From Torreya grandis (taxonomy: Eukaryota > Streptophyta > Pinopsida > Cupressales > Taxaceae): a stretch of DNA of 64,000 nt. The stretch's first letter is position 1. Each line of letters starts with the position of its first letter. The position numbers and the translations under genes are program-made. This document shows positions 40,290-50,885 of this stretch, one piece after another. The stretch covers positions 886,001 through 950,000 of the forward strand of contig JARHVA010003525.1 in the NCBI GenBank assembly GCA_037957365.1. Reading direction: 5' to 3'. Below the pieces are notes generated by a model. That model worked only from the letters and a program-made list of their open reading frames with translations. It did not search any database and was not told the origin of the DNA.

Positions 40290-40945
40290 GCTGCTAAGTG
40301 TTGTCTATTGAGACACAATTTCTAATAAGTTTCAAAGCAATAGAATGAGCCACATGCCCCTTATAAAGCTAAAAAAAAACTACCAAGTGTCAACATCCAT
40401 AGTTTCTTTCTTTTATTTCATTATTAAGTGAGGACTATGGTGGGCCCTGGGTGGGTTGCTAAAGTGAAGTAGAGTACTCCAAGTGTCATCATCTGTGTGA
40501 TTGCTAAAGTAAGCAGACCATGCCATGTGTCCCATTATAACTTAGTAGAGCACAACAAGTGTCAGATTCCAAATTTCAATCTTCTTATAAGTTTCAAATA
40601 TTATTTAAAAAAGCTTCTCTAAGTCTTAAAGTCAAGTGAAAGCTGCCAAGTGTCGACTATTGAGACACCGTTTCTAATAAAGTTTTAAAGCAACAGAATG
40701 TGCTATGTGTCTTTTGTAAAATGAGTGAAATGTGCCAAGTGTCATCTTACATAGTACTCTCAAAGGTTTCTAAAGATTTTATAAGTTAAGTAGAACATGC
40801 CATGTGTCCTGTTATAACTCAGCAGAGTGTGACAAGTGTCTGCATCTGCGTTCCCCTTTTGAAGTTGCTCGGGCAAGAAGTGTCATGGGTCCCATTTTTT
40901 GTAAGTTTATAATAAGTTCCATAGTAGTGGAATGTGCCACATGTC
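40290..40945 (+). promoter_or_regulatory. Array of G-box/ABRE-like motifs in the LTR
   Basis: At least nine sites close to GCCACGTGTC occur at about 40,294, 40,382, 40,478, 40,522, 40,555, 40,645, 40,734, 40,799, 40,831 and 40,936, most reading CCAAGTGTC, CCATGTGTC or CCACATGTC. The 3' LTR keeps one exact GCCACGTGTC at 49,373-49,382. CACGTG cores bind plant bZIP and bHLH factors; the changes are what C-to-T decay at the CG would give on either strand, or a single other substitution. I infer an ancestral promoter enhancer array. Confidence 0.5.
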
Positions 40946-42558
40946 AAAGATGCAAAGCTAAGGAAAGATTTCCTTTAGACAAATTATCTGAAGGAATTAT
41001 TTCAGACTTTTTGTCTAAAGGAGATAAAGAAACAATAGCCTGCCAAAGAAATTAAAGCCCGAAGGTTGCCTGAAAGATCTCAAAGGGTAGGTACCCTTGT
41101 GTGGGGGCACTTGACACTTAAAAATAACTATTTGAAAGGCCCAAAGGGACACCTTCCCTTTGGAGTGTTCCAAAATATTGATAAAGACACATAAAGAAGC
41201 TTTGAAAGACTTAGGTGAAAAGGAGCCTTCAAGGTTCATGGTTCAATATGGTTCAAACCAAGTAGTGACCAAAGACGTCCCCGTGGACGTCAAATTTAAG
41301 ATGATGGAATATCTGTTAATATTGGAATATGGCATGGAATTTCAAAATTAAAACAAGCAACTAGTTGAAAAGAGAGCCTGAGAGCCCTAATTACTATAGT
41401 GAAGAGAAAACAATACAAAAGATCAAAAATGTCTACAGGGGAGTTATTTCTAGTAAGTGAAACAGTGGATCAAGTAGACTTCTGAGCATGCCAAATCAAG
41501 GACATGGCCTATTTTTCTTCCATGAAGTAAAGACAAAGGGATAGCTATGCAGACACTAGGAAAAAGACCAGATAATCCATACTAAGGAAGAGACATATCG
41601 AATGAATTAACATGGCATAGTTAAGGTATCCACCTGATTCCAGCATGGCCCTCCTTGACAAAACTAAAAATGCATTCAAGGCATTGAATGCAACATGGGC
41701 TGTTTCATGGAACAAAGTGCCAGGCCTTTCTTGGCTACTATATAATGTAATCTCTTATTTTGTGAAATAGGGAGATCTTCTTCCCATTACCAGAAGCAAA
41801 ACTCTACCCAAATTGAAAGGCAAATACTGAGACTTTGAGCTCAGATTGTTGTTCATGTTATTTTATCTGAATGAGAAAGCAAGTTACTTGTAGACTTTGT
41901 GCTATTATAGGTTGTACCATTTTAGGAGATTGTTCTTATGTCTATCTTCTAGATGCATTCTTATTTATTTAATCTAACAAGCAGAACTAGTGGAAGTGAT
42001 AAGGAAGATGTCCTAAAGTCAGTCACTTTTAGACTTTGTGATGTTATAATTGTCTTCAGTGCATGTTTTTAGTTTTTATTTGTGTAAAGGACCTTGGGAT
42101 GACTTTGTGCTCTCATTATTCTTCATATTTCACTCTTGGGAATATGAGGTGGATACTTTATGCTACATCTCAGTCTGTTGGTTACTACGCCCTTTGATTA
42201 CCAGTTATTTGTCACTACCTAAAAGAACTCTTGCTGTTCCCTGCAATAACACTTCTAAAAGAAGAGAAGTGCCTTCAGTGTTTTCACTAGGATTTTCTCC
42301 TTTGTTTTTGAACATCATCTCTGAAATAAGAGAGATGGATGGTGTATCCTACCCCTAAGTGTTATTTTTTGCATATATATATATAGTATATAGCTCCTCA
42401 TATTTTATAGGGAACCTCCCCTTGATGAGGGAAGAGATTTATCCCCTTTGGATGTGGTAAACCTACAACTTTAGATGACCAATCTCCCTTGTTGTGGATG
42501 ATCAGACCTATTTTTCTCATCAGTACACTGGTGAAAAAATATTCAGCCAATAGTTTTT

Positions 42559-42576
42559 TGGTGATTCTACTGAGGA
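42559..42576 (+). promoter_or_regulatory. PBS-like sequence of element D
   Basis: TGGTGATTCTACTGAGGA resembles the TGGCGACTC-x-CTGGGGA sequence that follows the 5' LTR in Tat and related plant gypsy elements. If correct, the 5' LTR extends to about 42,556 and the 3' LTR is cut short by about 120 bp. Confidence 0.5.
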
Positions 42577-42857
42577 TCGAATGTGTAGTCTGAAGCCTTA
42601 ATGTTTTAGATTGAAGTAGTCCCTACCCTTATCCATTACATATTATAGCAACTCTATTCCATGTCTTACCCATTATTTTTATCGCCTTACCATCTTCCTC
42701 CATCTCCATTATATTATCTAGTCTGCAAAACTAGAGCCACTAGGATAGAATGCGCAGTTCGAAGCCTCTAGTTTCAAGCTGAAGTAGGGCCAATTCTTTC
42801 CCATTTTTGTTCTATAATCTGGAAACTCCATGCTATACCAGAAGCCAAAGAGTGTAA
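42577..42857 (+). other. Leader of element D
   Basis: Non-coding stretch between the PBS-like site and gag. A pair of similar sentences (GAATGTGTAGTCTGAAGCCT near 42,579 and GAATGCGCAGTTCGAAGCCT near 42,748) forms a direct repeat spaced by about 169 bp. Confidence 0.55.
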
Positions 42858-44126
42858 GGTGTTGTTGACCCTATCTTTGAGTTGGTGCAGCAAGGAAATT
42901 TTGACCTATTCCCTCCCCAACTTCAAGTTCAAAGATCTAGGAGTGTTCCTCCTACCCATACTAGGACACCAGCACAAGGCAAAGCTTCCTTTTCTATTGT
43001 TAGTAGAGCTTTGCCCATACATACACCACCTAGATTTGTTATCCCTCTTTTTCATAATCTAATCATGTCAGTTTAGGGCCCCTGGGGTAACTCATTTGGC
43101 CCACTCAATATTACTCCACCTCTGCATGAACTTCCATGTAGCTCAAGGAAAAATTTCCCCAAATTCTTTGGTGATGGGAGAGTTCAGCTTGATGAACACA
43201 TTGCAAATTTTAGCATAGCCTGTGGCATAATAGGAGTGGAATTTCAGGACATTGCAATCAGGCTCTTCATGGAAACACTACAAGGTGCTACTATAGACTA
43301 GTTCTACCATCTACAAGCTAGATTAGTGACTGATTGGGACACACTCAAAGCCAAATTCAAAGTAAGGTTAAAGCCTCCAGAAGATACACATGCTTTGTTG
43401 GCCTAGCTCACATAGATGAACAAGGAACCTCATAAATGTATAAGGGATTTCATAGCAAAGTTTGATAAGTTAAGGAACTAAATTCTTGCTATTGCTCAGC
43501 CTACACCTGAAAACCTCAAATGCTTTTTCATCAACTCACAACTGCCTAAAGTGAGTTTTCTGCTAAGGTGTGCTAGCCACATAGACCTTGAGGCTGCTCA
43601 AGACTTGGATACTGAGGTAGAGGATGACCTTATCTTGGTAGGAAAGATAAGGAGGGATCTAAACAGAGGTAAATCTTCTTCCTCTAAATACTCACCTTTA
43701 GCCACCACTGATCCAATGGTGCAGAAGTTTGAAAATGAGTTGCTATCTTTTAGAAAACAAATGGTACAAGGGATGTCATCTGCTCCTTCATATAGAGATG
43801 TACCAAGGAAGACATTCCCTAATCAATCATACCAAGGTAATGCTACTAGGAACCAAGGGCAAGCAAATTGCCTCCCTCCCCCTCAGAGGAATAACCTTGC
43901 CATCAAAGCACCTCTAACCAACTTAGCAGTTGGATATCTTGAAGCTAAATCAAATTTATCATTTCATCTTGAGTTAAATCTTGAAGATGAAGCTAATCTC
44001 TTCATTGAGGAAGAAAAATTAGCTGGTGATTCCAACATTGGTTTCCTAAATTATCAGGATGAACCGAGAAGTGAAGGTAATGCAGCTGAGGGATCATATG
44101 TTGTGTTCACCCAGTCCAAGAATTAA
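42858..44126 (+). pseudogene. gag: Gypsy gag of element D
   Basis: One frame runs from about 42,858 (just after a TAA at 42,855) to a TAA at 44,124-44,126, with a handful of stops. The N-terminal part is Pro and Ser-rich (VQQGNFDLFPPQLQVQRSRS). The capsid block begins KNFPKFFGDGRVQLDEHIAN near 43,150 and continues with the Retrotrans_gag pattern (LFMETLQGATID, stop, FYHLQ; then WDTLKAKFKVRLK). No CCHC knuckle is visible, as in many Tat elements. The last 191 codons (43,551-44,126) are open and acidic at the end. It would form the virus-like particle core. Loss of an initiator ATG and several stops make it non-functional. Confidence 0.82.
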
Positions 44127-44619
44127 TCAAATCATCTAATTGATAAGAAGAAAGTAGAGGAGTGACCGCAACCAATAGTTTCAATTATTAAGTAGGGATC
44201 CGCTTTTCCTTTCCAACCAAAGGACCCAGTGATTGCAAAAAAGGTAATTACACCAAATATCCCTAAACCTTCTACTTCAAATTCGTAGTCTAGTCCTCCC
44301 CCTTCCAAAAATTAAAAGGATAAACTCCCATCCTATACTCTTAGATCATTTCCAACATTTGATATAATTGACCATATAAAGAAAACCAAAATTCAAATGT
44401 CTAAATTTGAATTTCTACAGTCCTGTCCTGAGCATTTAGATAAATTAGTTCAGTGTGTGAAGAATTAGGCTGTCCCTATAAGACAAGCAAATCCCAAGGT
44501 GACTCATGATTCCCCCAAGAATTTAGTCACTAGGAACAACCTTGTCATCACTCCTCCTACTACTCCTAGTAGGACTAAACCTTTCTATGTCTCATTGCTA
44601 ATATATAAACATTAGCTAA
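44127..44619 (+). other. Gag-protease linker of element D
   Basis: Decayed coding DNA in broken frames, Pro, Ser and Thr-rich (about 44,265-44,330), with a piece resembling PTFDIIDHIKKTKIQMSKFE near 44,355. No domain recognised. Confidence 0.5.
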
Positions 44620-44950
44620 ACAATTACATCATTGATTTTAGAGCTTCAAACAATGTCATGCCTACCAAAGTGGCTGAATCCCTTGGCCTCACACTGACCA
44701 AAACATGTGGTAGATTCTTCTCCATGGAAAATAAGCAAGTACCACTATTGGGGCAAATTAAGGATGCCCAATTTACATTTGTAGCATTCCCATACAAAAG
44801 AATCAAGATGACTGTCTTGGTGGCTGATGTCCCAGATTCATATGGCATCCTTCTTGGACAAAACTTCTGCAAGGATGTTGGAGGTGAATTGAGCATGGAG
44901 CTATATGAGGCAAGGATTCCAGTCAAGGGTGTTATGAAGAGGCTGCTCCC
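44620..44950 (+). pseudogene. pol: Aspartic protease region of element D
   Basis: Continuous with the open frame 44,658-45,314. Blocks follow the Tat protease: IIDFRASNNVMPTKVAESLG near 44,632, then TVLVADVPDSYGILLGQNFC near 44,811 and GGELSMELYEARIPVKGVMK. The catalytic motif, normally DSGA, reads DFRA, so the Asp is kept but the following Ser-Gly are lost and the enzyme could not work. In life it would cut the Gag-Pol polyprotein. Confidence 0.8.
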
Positions 44951-45199
44951 CAAAAAGGAAGTGAAATATGTGGTTACCCAGACCTCAACACCTGAAGCTC
45001 AAATTCTATTTGAATCTTTAGGCATGGGTAACTACTTTCTATCCACAAATGAAGTTTATGAGGCATCTAATGAATCTCCTATAGGTGACAACTTGGAAAT
45101 GCATTCAGCTAGAATGGTAGGAGAATTGGTGGAGTGCAATACCAATGTGGAAGGATCTCCGCCTCTGAATGAAGAAGAATCTAAAGGAAAAGTAGTGTC

Positions 45200-45650
45200 T
45201 AATGAGGTATGGGTTATTGAATTTGATGGTAGCTACTCCTATACCAGTTTAGGAGCCACGATTATGATGATATCTTCTCAAGGAGATATTTTTCCTTCAT
45301 CATACAAGTTGTAGTTTAGGAAAACCAAAAATACACTTGAGTATAAATATCTATTGCTTGGATAGAGGGTTACATGAGACAAAGGCATCAAACTCCTTCA
45401 TGCCATAGGAGATGCTAAATTGGTGGTTTGTCAAGTGAGAAACTTGTATCAAACCAAGAATGAGAGATTGTGCCACTATCATAATCTAGTTTGGGATCAG
45501 ATTGAAAGCTTTGATGCTTTCAACATCTCTACTATTCCTAGAGAATTCAATGACTGGGCTGATGCATTGGCTGTTTCAGCTACTCTCTTGGTCCCCCACC
45601 CAGACTTCAAAGGAGACAGGTACACTATTGAGCTAGTCTTTTGACCATGT
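45200..45650 (+). pseudogene. Archaeal-type RNase H (aRNH) of element D, before RT
   Basis: EVWVIEFDGSYSYTSLGATI at about 45,207 opens an RNase H fold. The four usual acidic positions are present: D in FDGS, E in TLEYKYLLLG, D in GDAKLVVCQV and D in NDWADALA. Further blocks (IESFDAFNISTIPREFNDWA) match the extra RNase H of plant Tat elements. Three stops lie between 45,312 and 45,375 and the frame is otherwise kept. The domain stands between protease and RT, upstream of a second, ordinary RNase H after RT. Its role would be RNA removal during reverse transcription, in addition to the RT-linked enzyme. Confidence 0.82.
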
Positions 45651-45929
45651 GTGCCTAATAATGCTATCCATTGGCAAGTGTTTAACAATGACAACCAAAT
45701 CATTACCTTCTTGGAGTAAAAAGACAACTTTAAACAGCTAAATTTTAAAGGTAGTGAACCTCAAAAGCTTAAACCAGCCCTTGAATCAAGTTTAAGCATA
45801 GATGGAGAGTTCCTACAGCTAAAAGGAAATAAAATTCTCAAAGGCCTAATTTCCCTCGAGAAACTATTTGACAAACATGACAGATTTGTCAAATAATAGC
45901 AAATGGATTCAAGCTCCTCTCAGGAGTTT
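45651..45929 (+). other. aRNH-RT linker of element D
   Basis: Decayed coding DNA in the same frame: AIHWQVFNNDNQIITFLE near 45,667 and LISLEKLFDKHDRFVK near 45,850, blocks that also stand between aRNH and RT in related plant elements. Confidence 0.65.
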
Positions 45930-46744
45930 GATCAAGTAAATCTAGGTACCAAGGAAGATCCCAAGATGGTGAACATTGGGAAATGTTGTACTCCCAAGGA
46001 GAGGTTCAAGTTCACTACTTTTCTTAGCAAGTACATGGACATCTTAACTTACTCCTATGATGACCTGAAGTCACTCAAGCTTGATGAAATTTGACATGAA
46101 ATTTCTCCTGAGGCTGACTCGATGCCTTACAAGAAAAAATATAGGTAGTATAATTTGAAGATATCAGGTACCATTTTGTCTGAGATAAAAAAAATTGAAT
46201 GCTAGGATAATCTTCCCAATCCATCATTCCACATGGATTGCAAACATAGTGCCTATAAGGAAGAAGAATGGTGAAATCTACCTTTGTGTGAATTTCAAGA
46301 ACTTGAATCAATCATACTTGAAGGATAACTACCCTTTACCTATCATGGACCAAGTGCTTCAAACAGTGACCAATTCTGAGATGTTATCAATGCTAGATGG
46401 CTTCTTAAGATACAACTAAGTTGAATTTGATGAAGTAAACCAACACAAGACTGCTTTCACCACACCATGGGGCACCTTTGCTTATCAAAGAATGCACTTT
46501 AGCCTTATTAATGTTGGTGTTCTAAAGAGCAATAGACCTTGATTTTAAAGATGAAATGGGTAAGTTCATTATAGTGTATCTTGATGACTTGACTATTTTT
46601 TCTAAGCATCACCCAGATCATGTGCGTCACTTGTAACAAGTGCTAGAACGCTGCTGCTAGAATGGCATTTCTTTAAATCCCAAGAAGTCTATTTTTGGGG
46701 TAACAAAAGGGAAACTTCTCAAACACATTGTTTCTTGAGAAGGC
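45930..46744 (+). pseudogene. pol: Reverse transcriptase of element D
   Basis: Starts with TKEDPKMVNIGKCCTPKERF and YDDLKSLKLDEI, the usual Tat lead-in. After a frameshift near 46,195 the fingers-palm region reads IIFPIHHSTWIANIVPIRKK, NGEIYLCVNFKNLNQ and LKDNYPLPIMDQVLQ; then MLSMLDGF. A stop replaces a residue in the GYNQV block and a deletion with frameshift lies near 46,510-46,545. The catalytic motif VYLDDLTIF at about 46,574 is intact (YLDD). The end, NGISLNPKKSIFGVTKGKLL, is the RT thumb-connection. It would copy RNA to DNA; at least two frameshifts and several stops inactivate it. Confidence 0.92.
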
Positions 46745-47430
46745 ATGAAGATTGACTCAGAAAGAGTCAAGTCCATCCAAGAGCTTACTTTGCCCACAAG
46801 TAAGACTGCAGTTCACTCTTTCTTTGGAAAGGTGAATTTCTTGAGTAGGTTCATCCCTGAGTTTACTAAGAAGACTCTATATATTATGAACATGATGAAG
46901 GGAAAGGCCATCTTCAATTGGACTAAAGAAGGAAAATTGGCATTATGGGATATTAAGACAGCTATTACCCATGCCCTAATTCTGGTTTTTCTAGACTACA
47001 ATAGGGAATTTACCATATATAACTATGCTTTTGAACACACACTCTCAGCAATTCTAGTTCAGAAGAATGAAGAAGGTGTGGAATCTTCCATTTCCTTCAT
47101 GAGCTATCCTCTCAAAGCCCACGAGCTAAAGTATTCAAACATGGAAAAGCATGCCTATGCAGTGGTAAAGGCAGTGAAGCATTTCCACTTCTACATCCTA
47201 AATTCACACATTTCTACCTTGGTTCCTGATACTACGGTTAAATCCATATTAAATCAGTAGCAGTTTGGGATGAAAAGAGGAAATTAGATTGGAAAAATCC
47301 AAGAGTTTGATCTAGTAATCAAACCAACGAAGCTGGTGCATGGAAAGGGCCTATGTCAATTAATTGCTGATAACAAGCCAACATAAATAGAGCATGAAGA
47401 AAAAGAAGCAGAAGACATGCCAATAGTCCT
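46745..47430 (+). pseudogene. pol: RNase H (RT-linked) and connection of element D
   Basis: An open frame of 171 codons begins MKIDSERVKSIQELTLP and continues with FFGKVNFLSRFIPEFTK (the connection after RT), then the gypsy RNase H: FTIYNYAFEHTLSAILVQK near 47,010 and the block KYSNMEKHAYAVVKAVKHFH near 47,130. The first catalytic Asp of a typical (L/Y)-x-x-D-A-S motif appears as YNYAFEH, so the active site seems damaged. The frame ends at 47,258-47,260 and continues with stops to about 47,430. Confidence 0.85.
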
Positions 47431-48720
47431 CTTTGTATCCACTATAAATGAGTGGTACTCAGATATTGCTCATTTCCTTACTTATGGTGAGTGTCTTGCT
47501 CACCTATCTTATAAGGAAAGGAGGACTATCAAGTTGAAAGCTACCAATTTTGTCTTCTGGGACAATGGCCTATAAAAGAGGAGCCTTGATGGAGTATTCC
47601 TTCACTGCGTGGACAAAGAGTAGCAGAACCAACTTCTGAAGTCCTTCCATAATTTGGCCTATGGAGGAAACTTTTTTGCTCCTATAATTACCCACAAGAT
47701 TCTGTGAGCCAGATATTACTGGCCTACTCTTTTTTAATATGCATACAAGTGGGTAAGGAAATGTGAATTATGCCAGAAATTTATTGGAAGACCCAAGTTA
47801 GCTACCCAACCTCTCAAGCCAGTCGTCATAAAAGATCCATTTAGACAATGGAAATTTCATTAGTGCTGTAAACCCATATTCAAGTGCTGGGCATGATTAT
47901 GTCTTCACAGCCATAGATTACTTCACCAAGTAGGTGGAAGCTATCCCAACCAAACATGCTACTTCAGAAGTAGTATGCAATTTACTCAAGGTGAACCTCA
48001 TTTCCAGGTTTGGGGTCCCAACCAAGATTGTCACTGATAATGCAACTTGTTTTACTTCCCAGGAGATTACTCAGTTCTATTTTTACTATGGGATCACCCT
48101 CTCTCACTCTTCTGATTACTTTCCACAAGGGAATGGACAAGCTGAATCAAGTAACAAGAACCTAATGACTATCATCAAGAAGCTGGTGGATGACAACCAA
48201 AGGGCATGGCATAAAGCATTGGTTGATGCTTTGTGGGTAGATAAAATTACTCCAAAAAGGGTAATTAGTATGTCTCCTTCCAACTTCCTTATGGGCTAAA
48301 TGCTGAGATACCAATCACCCTAGAATTGCCAGCATTAAAATTGGCCAAGGTGATTGAGGATCAAACTTACGAAAGCTCCATTAATAAGAGGATCATGTGC
48401 TTGACTGAGCTAAATGAGTAGAGAACTATGGTGGTGAACTAAATTGTGCAGCATCAAAGTCTGGTAAAGAAACACTTTGACCAGAAAGTAAAAGACCATG
48501 ATTTCCAAATTGGAGATCAAGTCCTCCTATGGGATAAGAGGAGAGAACCAAAGGGAATGCATGGAAAATTTGATTCATTATGGAGAGGCCCTTTACTATT
48601 CATCAACTCAATAGTGTAAATAGTTTCTTGTTCAAGTATCAAGATGTCACTTTATTTCCTCTGCCTCACAATGGGTAGCATCTGAAGCACTTCAATTCTT
48701 GAAGTATCAGATAAGTTTAC
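47431..48720 (+). pseudogene. pol: Integrase of element D
   Basis: An HHCC zinc region at about 47,650-47,780 shows HNLAYGG, ITHKIL and CELCQKF. The core begins with GHDYVFTAIDYFTK then a stop where Trp is usual, and continues open from 47,934 to 48,299 (VEAIPTKHATSEVVCNLLKV, VPTKIVTDNATCF, GNGQAESSNKNLM), so all three DDE residues can be seen. The C-terminal part follows in other frames: FDQKVKDHDFQIGDQVLLW near 48,478 and a final HNGxHLKHF near 48,670. No chromodomain is visible, as expected for Tat. It would insert the cDNA into host DNA; frameshifts and stops disable it. Confidence 0.9.
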
Positions 48721-48914
48721 CTGTACATATGAATATTTGTATAGCCTTTATTTCTATTATGTGTTGTTCATTTTCATTTTTTGAGCCTTTCTTTTTGGGT
48801 AGCATGACTCCATATCCAAATGGCATACTTCAAGACACTAGATATTCTAGTTTCTACTCCCCTCAACTGTGTTCCAAGTTTTCATCTGAAGGAAGTTCCC
48901 TAATTGGAGCTAGC
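48721..48914 (+). other. Non-coding 3' end of element D
   Basis: Between integrase and 3' LTR. A clear polypurine tract is not visible; the bases just before the LTR read AATTGGAGCTAGC, possibly a decayed form. Confidence 0.4.
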
Positions 48915-50809
48915 TATTGTCCCCAAAAATAGACTTCTCATTTTTGGGACAACATATGAACTATTGTGGTCCTGCAGGACCAAAAATATCTCTCCCCTTC
49001 TCAAAAAATTGTTCTAAGCCTTCAAATGCTTCATTATTCAAGCCTTTTTAGATTTCTACAGACTCTGTAGATTCAAAACTACTGACTCTACAGGCTTGAA
49101 ATTCATTGGTTTAACAGGTTCAATAACTTTAATAGGTAATTTCTCTCCAAGGAGAAAATGAGTGGAATGCACCTAGTGTCATCTTCTACAAGACTCTCAA
49201 AGGTTTCTAAATTTTCTCCAAGTTAAGAAGAACATGCCACATGTCCTGTTATAACTCAGTAGAGCATGACAAGTATCTGCATTTGCATTCCCCTTTTTAA
49301 GCTGCTCAGGCAAGAACTGTCATGGGTCCCATTTTATGTAAGTTTCTAATATGTTCCATAGTAGCAAAATGTGCCACGTGTCAAAGACACAAAGCCAAGG
49401 AAAGATTTCCTTCAGACAAATTATCCAAAGGAATTCCTTCAGACTTTTTGTCTGAAGGAGATAAAGAAACAATAGGCCGCCAAAGAAATTAAAGCTCGAA
49501 GGCTACCTGGAAGATCCTGAAGGGTAGGTACCCTTGCAAGTGGGGCACTTGACACTTAAAAAGGACTATTTGAAAGGCCCGAAGGGACACCTTCCCTTTA
49601 GAGTGTTCTAAAAGCTTTATAAAGACACATAAAGAAGCTTTGAAAGACTTGGGTGAAAATGAGCCTTCAAGGTTCATGGTTCAATATAGTTCAAACCAAG
49701 TAGTGACCAATGACATCCCCGCAGACTTGAAATTTAAGATGATGGAATATCCATTAATATTTGAATATGGCATAGAATTTCAAAAGTAAAACAAGTAACT
49801 AGTTGAAAAAAGAGCCTGAGAGCCCTAATTACTACAGGAAAGAGAAAAAAATACAAAAGATCAAAAATGTCTATAGGGGAGTTATTTCCAATAGGTGAAA
49901 TAGTGGATTAAGTAGACTTTTGAGCATGCCAAACCAAGAACACGACCTATTTTTCTTCCATGAAGTAAAGGCAAAGGGAAAACTATGCAGACACTAAGAA
50001 AAGGACTAGATAGTCCATACTAAGGAAGAGACATATCAAATGAATTAACACACCATAGTTAAGGTAGCCACCTGATTCCAGCATGGCCTTCATTGACAAA
50101 ATTGAAAATGCATTCAAGGCATTGAATGCAGCATGGGCTGTTCCATGAAATAAAGCACCAAGCCTTTCTTGGCTGCTATATAATGTAATCTCTTATTTTG
50201 TGAAATAGGGAGATCTTCTTCCCATTACCAGAAGTAAAACTCTACCCAAATTGAAAGGCAAATACTGAGACTTTGAGCTCAGATTGTTGTTCATGTTATT
50301 TTATTTGAATGAGAAAGCAAGTTACTTGCAGACTTTGTGCTGTTATATCTTGTACCATTTTAGGAGATTGTTCTTATGTTTATCTTCTAGTTGCATTCTT
50401 ATTTATTTAATCTAACAAACATAACTAGTGGAAGTGATAAGGAAGATGTCCTGAAGTCAGTCACTTTCAGACTTTGTGCTGTTATAATTGTCTTCAGTGT
50501 GTGTTTTTAGTTTCTATTTCTATGTAAAGGAACTTGGGATGACTTTGTGCCCTCATTTTTCTTCATATTTCACTCTTGGGAATTCAAGGTGGAGACTTTG
50601 TGCTACATCTCAGTCTATTGGTTACTATGCCCTTTGATTACTAGTTACTTGTCACTACCTGAAAGAACTCATGCTATTCCCTGCGAGAACACTTCTAAAA
50701 GAAGAGAAGTGCCTTCAGTGTTTTCACCAGGATTTTCTCCTTTATTTGTGAACATCATCTCTAAAAGAAGAGAGATGGATGGTGTATCCTACCCTTGAGT
50801 GTTATTTTT

Positions 50810-50841
<32 letters not shown>

Positions 50842-50885
50842 GCTCCTCATATTTTACAGGGAACCTCCCCTTGATGAGAGGAGAT
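48915..50885 (+). repeat. 3' LTR of element D
   Basis: Starts TATTGTCCCC (decayed from TGTTGTCCCC) and matches the 5' LTR in order, but lacks the segment equal to 40,182-40,717 (junction at 49,154). Contains the exact GCCACGTGTC (49,373), a 16-bp palindrome TGGTCCTGCAGGACCA (48,967-48,982), a 9-bp-stem hairpin CCTTCAGAC/GTCTGAAGG (49,436-49,458) and a longer (TA)n tract (about 50,812-50,841). Similarity to the 5' copy ends at 50,885. Confidence 0.83.
50812..50841. repeat. (TA)n microsatellite in the 3' LTR of element D
   Basis: About 15 TA units; the equivalent place in the 5' LTR (about 42,372) has an interrupted, shorter run. Confidence 0.9.

Larger units (their letters stand above)
39942..42436 (+). 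repeat. 5' LTR of element D
   Basis: Starts TGTTGTCCCC. Similarity to the 3' copy ends at about 42,436, but the true end may lie up to 42,556, just before a conserved PBS-like sequence. It contains a terminal hairpin (39,943-39,980), a 16-bp near-palindrome (39,994-40,009), an array of G-box-like motifs (40,290-40,945), internal reduplications with offsets of 352 and 277 bp, and a (TA)n stretch at about 42,372. Short frames such as 42,050-42,358 also occur in the 3' LTR and are not genes. Confidence 0.82.
39942..50885 (+). mobile_element. Element D: Tat-lineage Ty3/gypsy retrotransposon, decayed
   Basis: Two direct LTR copies (39,942-about 42,436 and 48,915-50,885) flank gag, protease, an archaeal-type RNase H, RT, RNase H and integrase, all plus-strand. 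The domain order gag-PR-aRNH-RT-RNH-INT and the protein blocks match one branch of the plant Tat group. The right LTR lacks 536 bp found in the left and may be cut at its 3' end, so no target-site duplication can be read. The left flank is copia C and the right flank is family-B DNA in inverse orientation; the flanks therefore do not rejoin. The first 68 bp of the two LTRs differ at three positions, all G/A, which suggests it is younger than the LARD-like element. Confidence 0.9.

Noticed and set aside
42050..42358. 102-codon plus-strand frame, also present in part at 50,547-50,798
   Set aside because: It lies inside both LTR copies of element D, is Phe, Ser and Leu-rich, resembles no protein I know, and the repetition simply follows from the LTR pair.
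44624..44953. Minus-strand 109-codon frame opposite the protease region
   Set aside because: Shadow of the plus-strand protease frame, which has clear family blocks.
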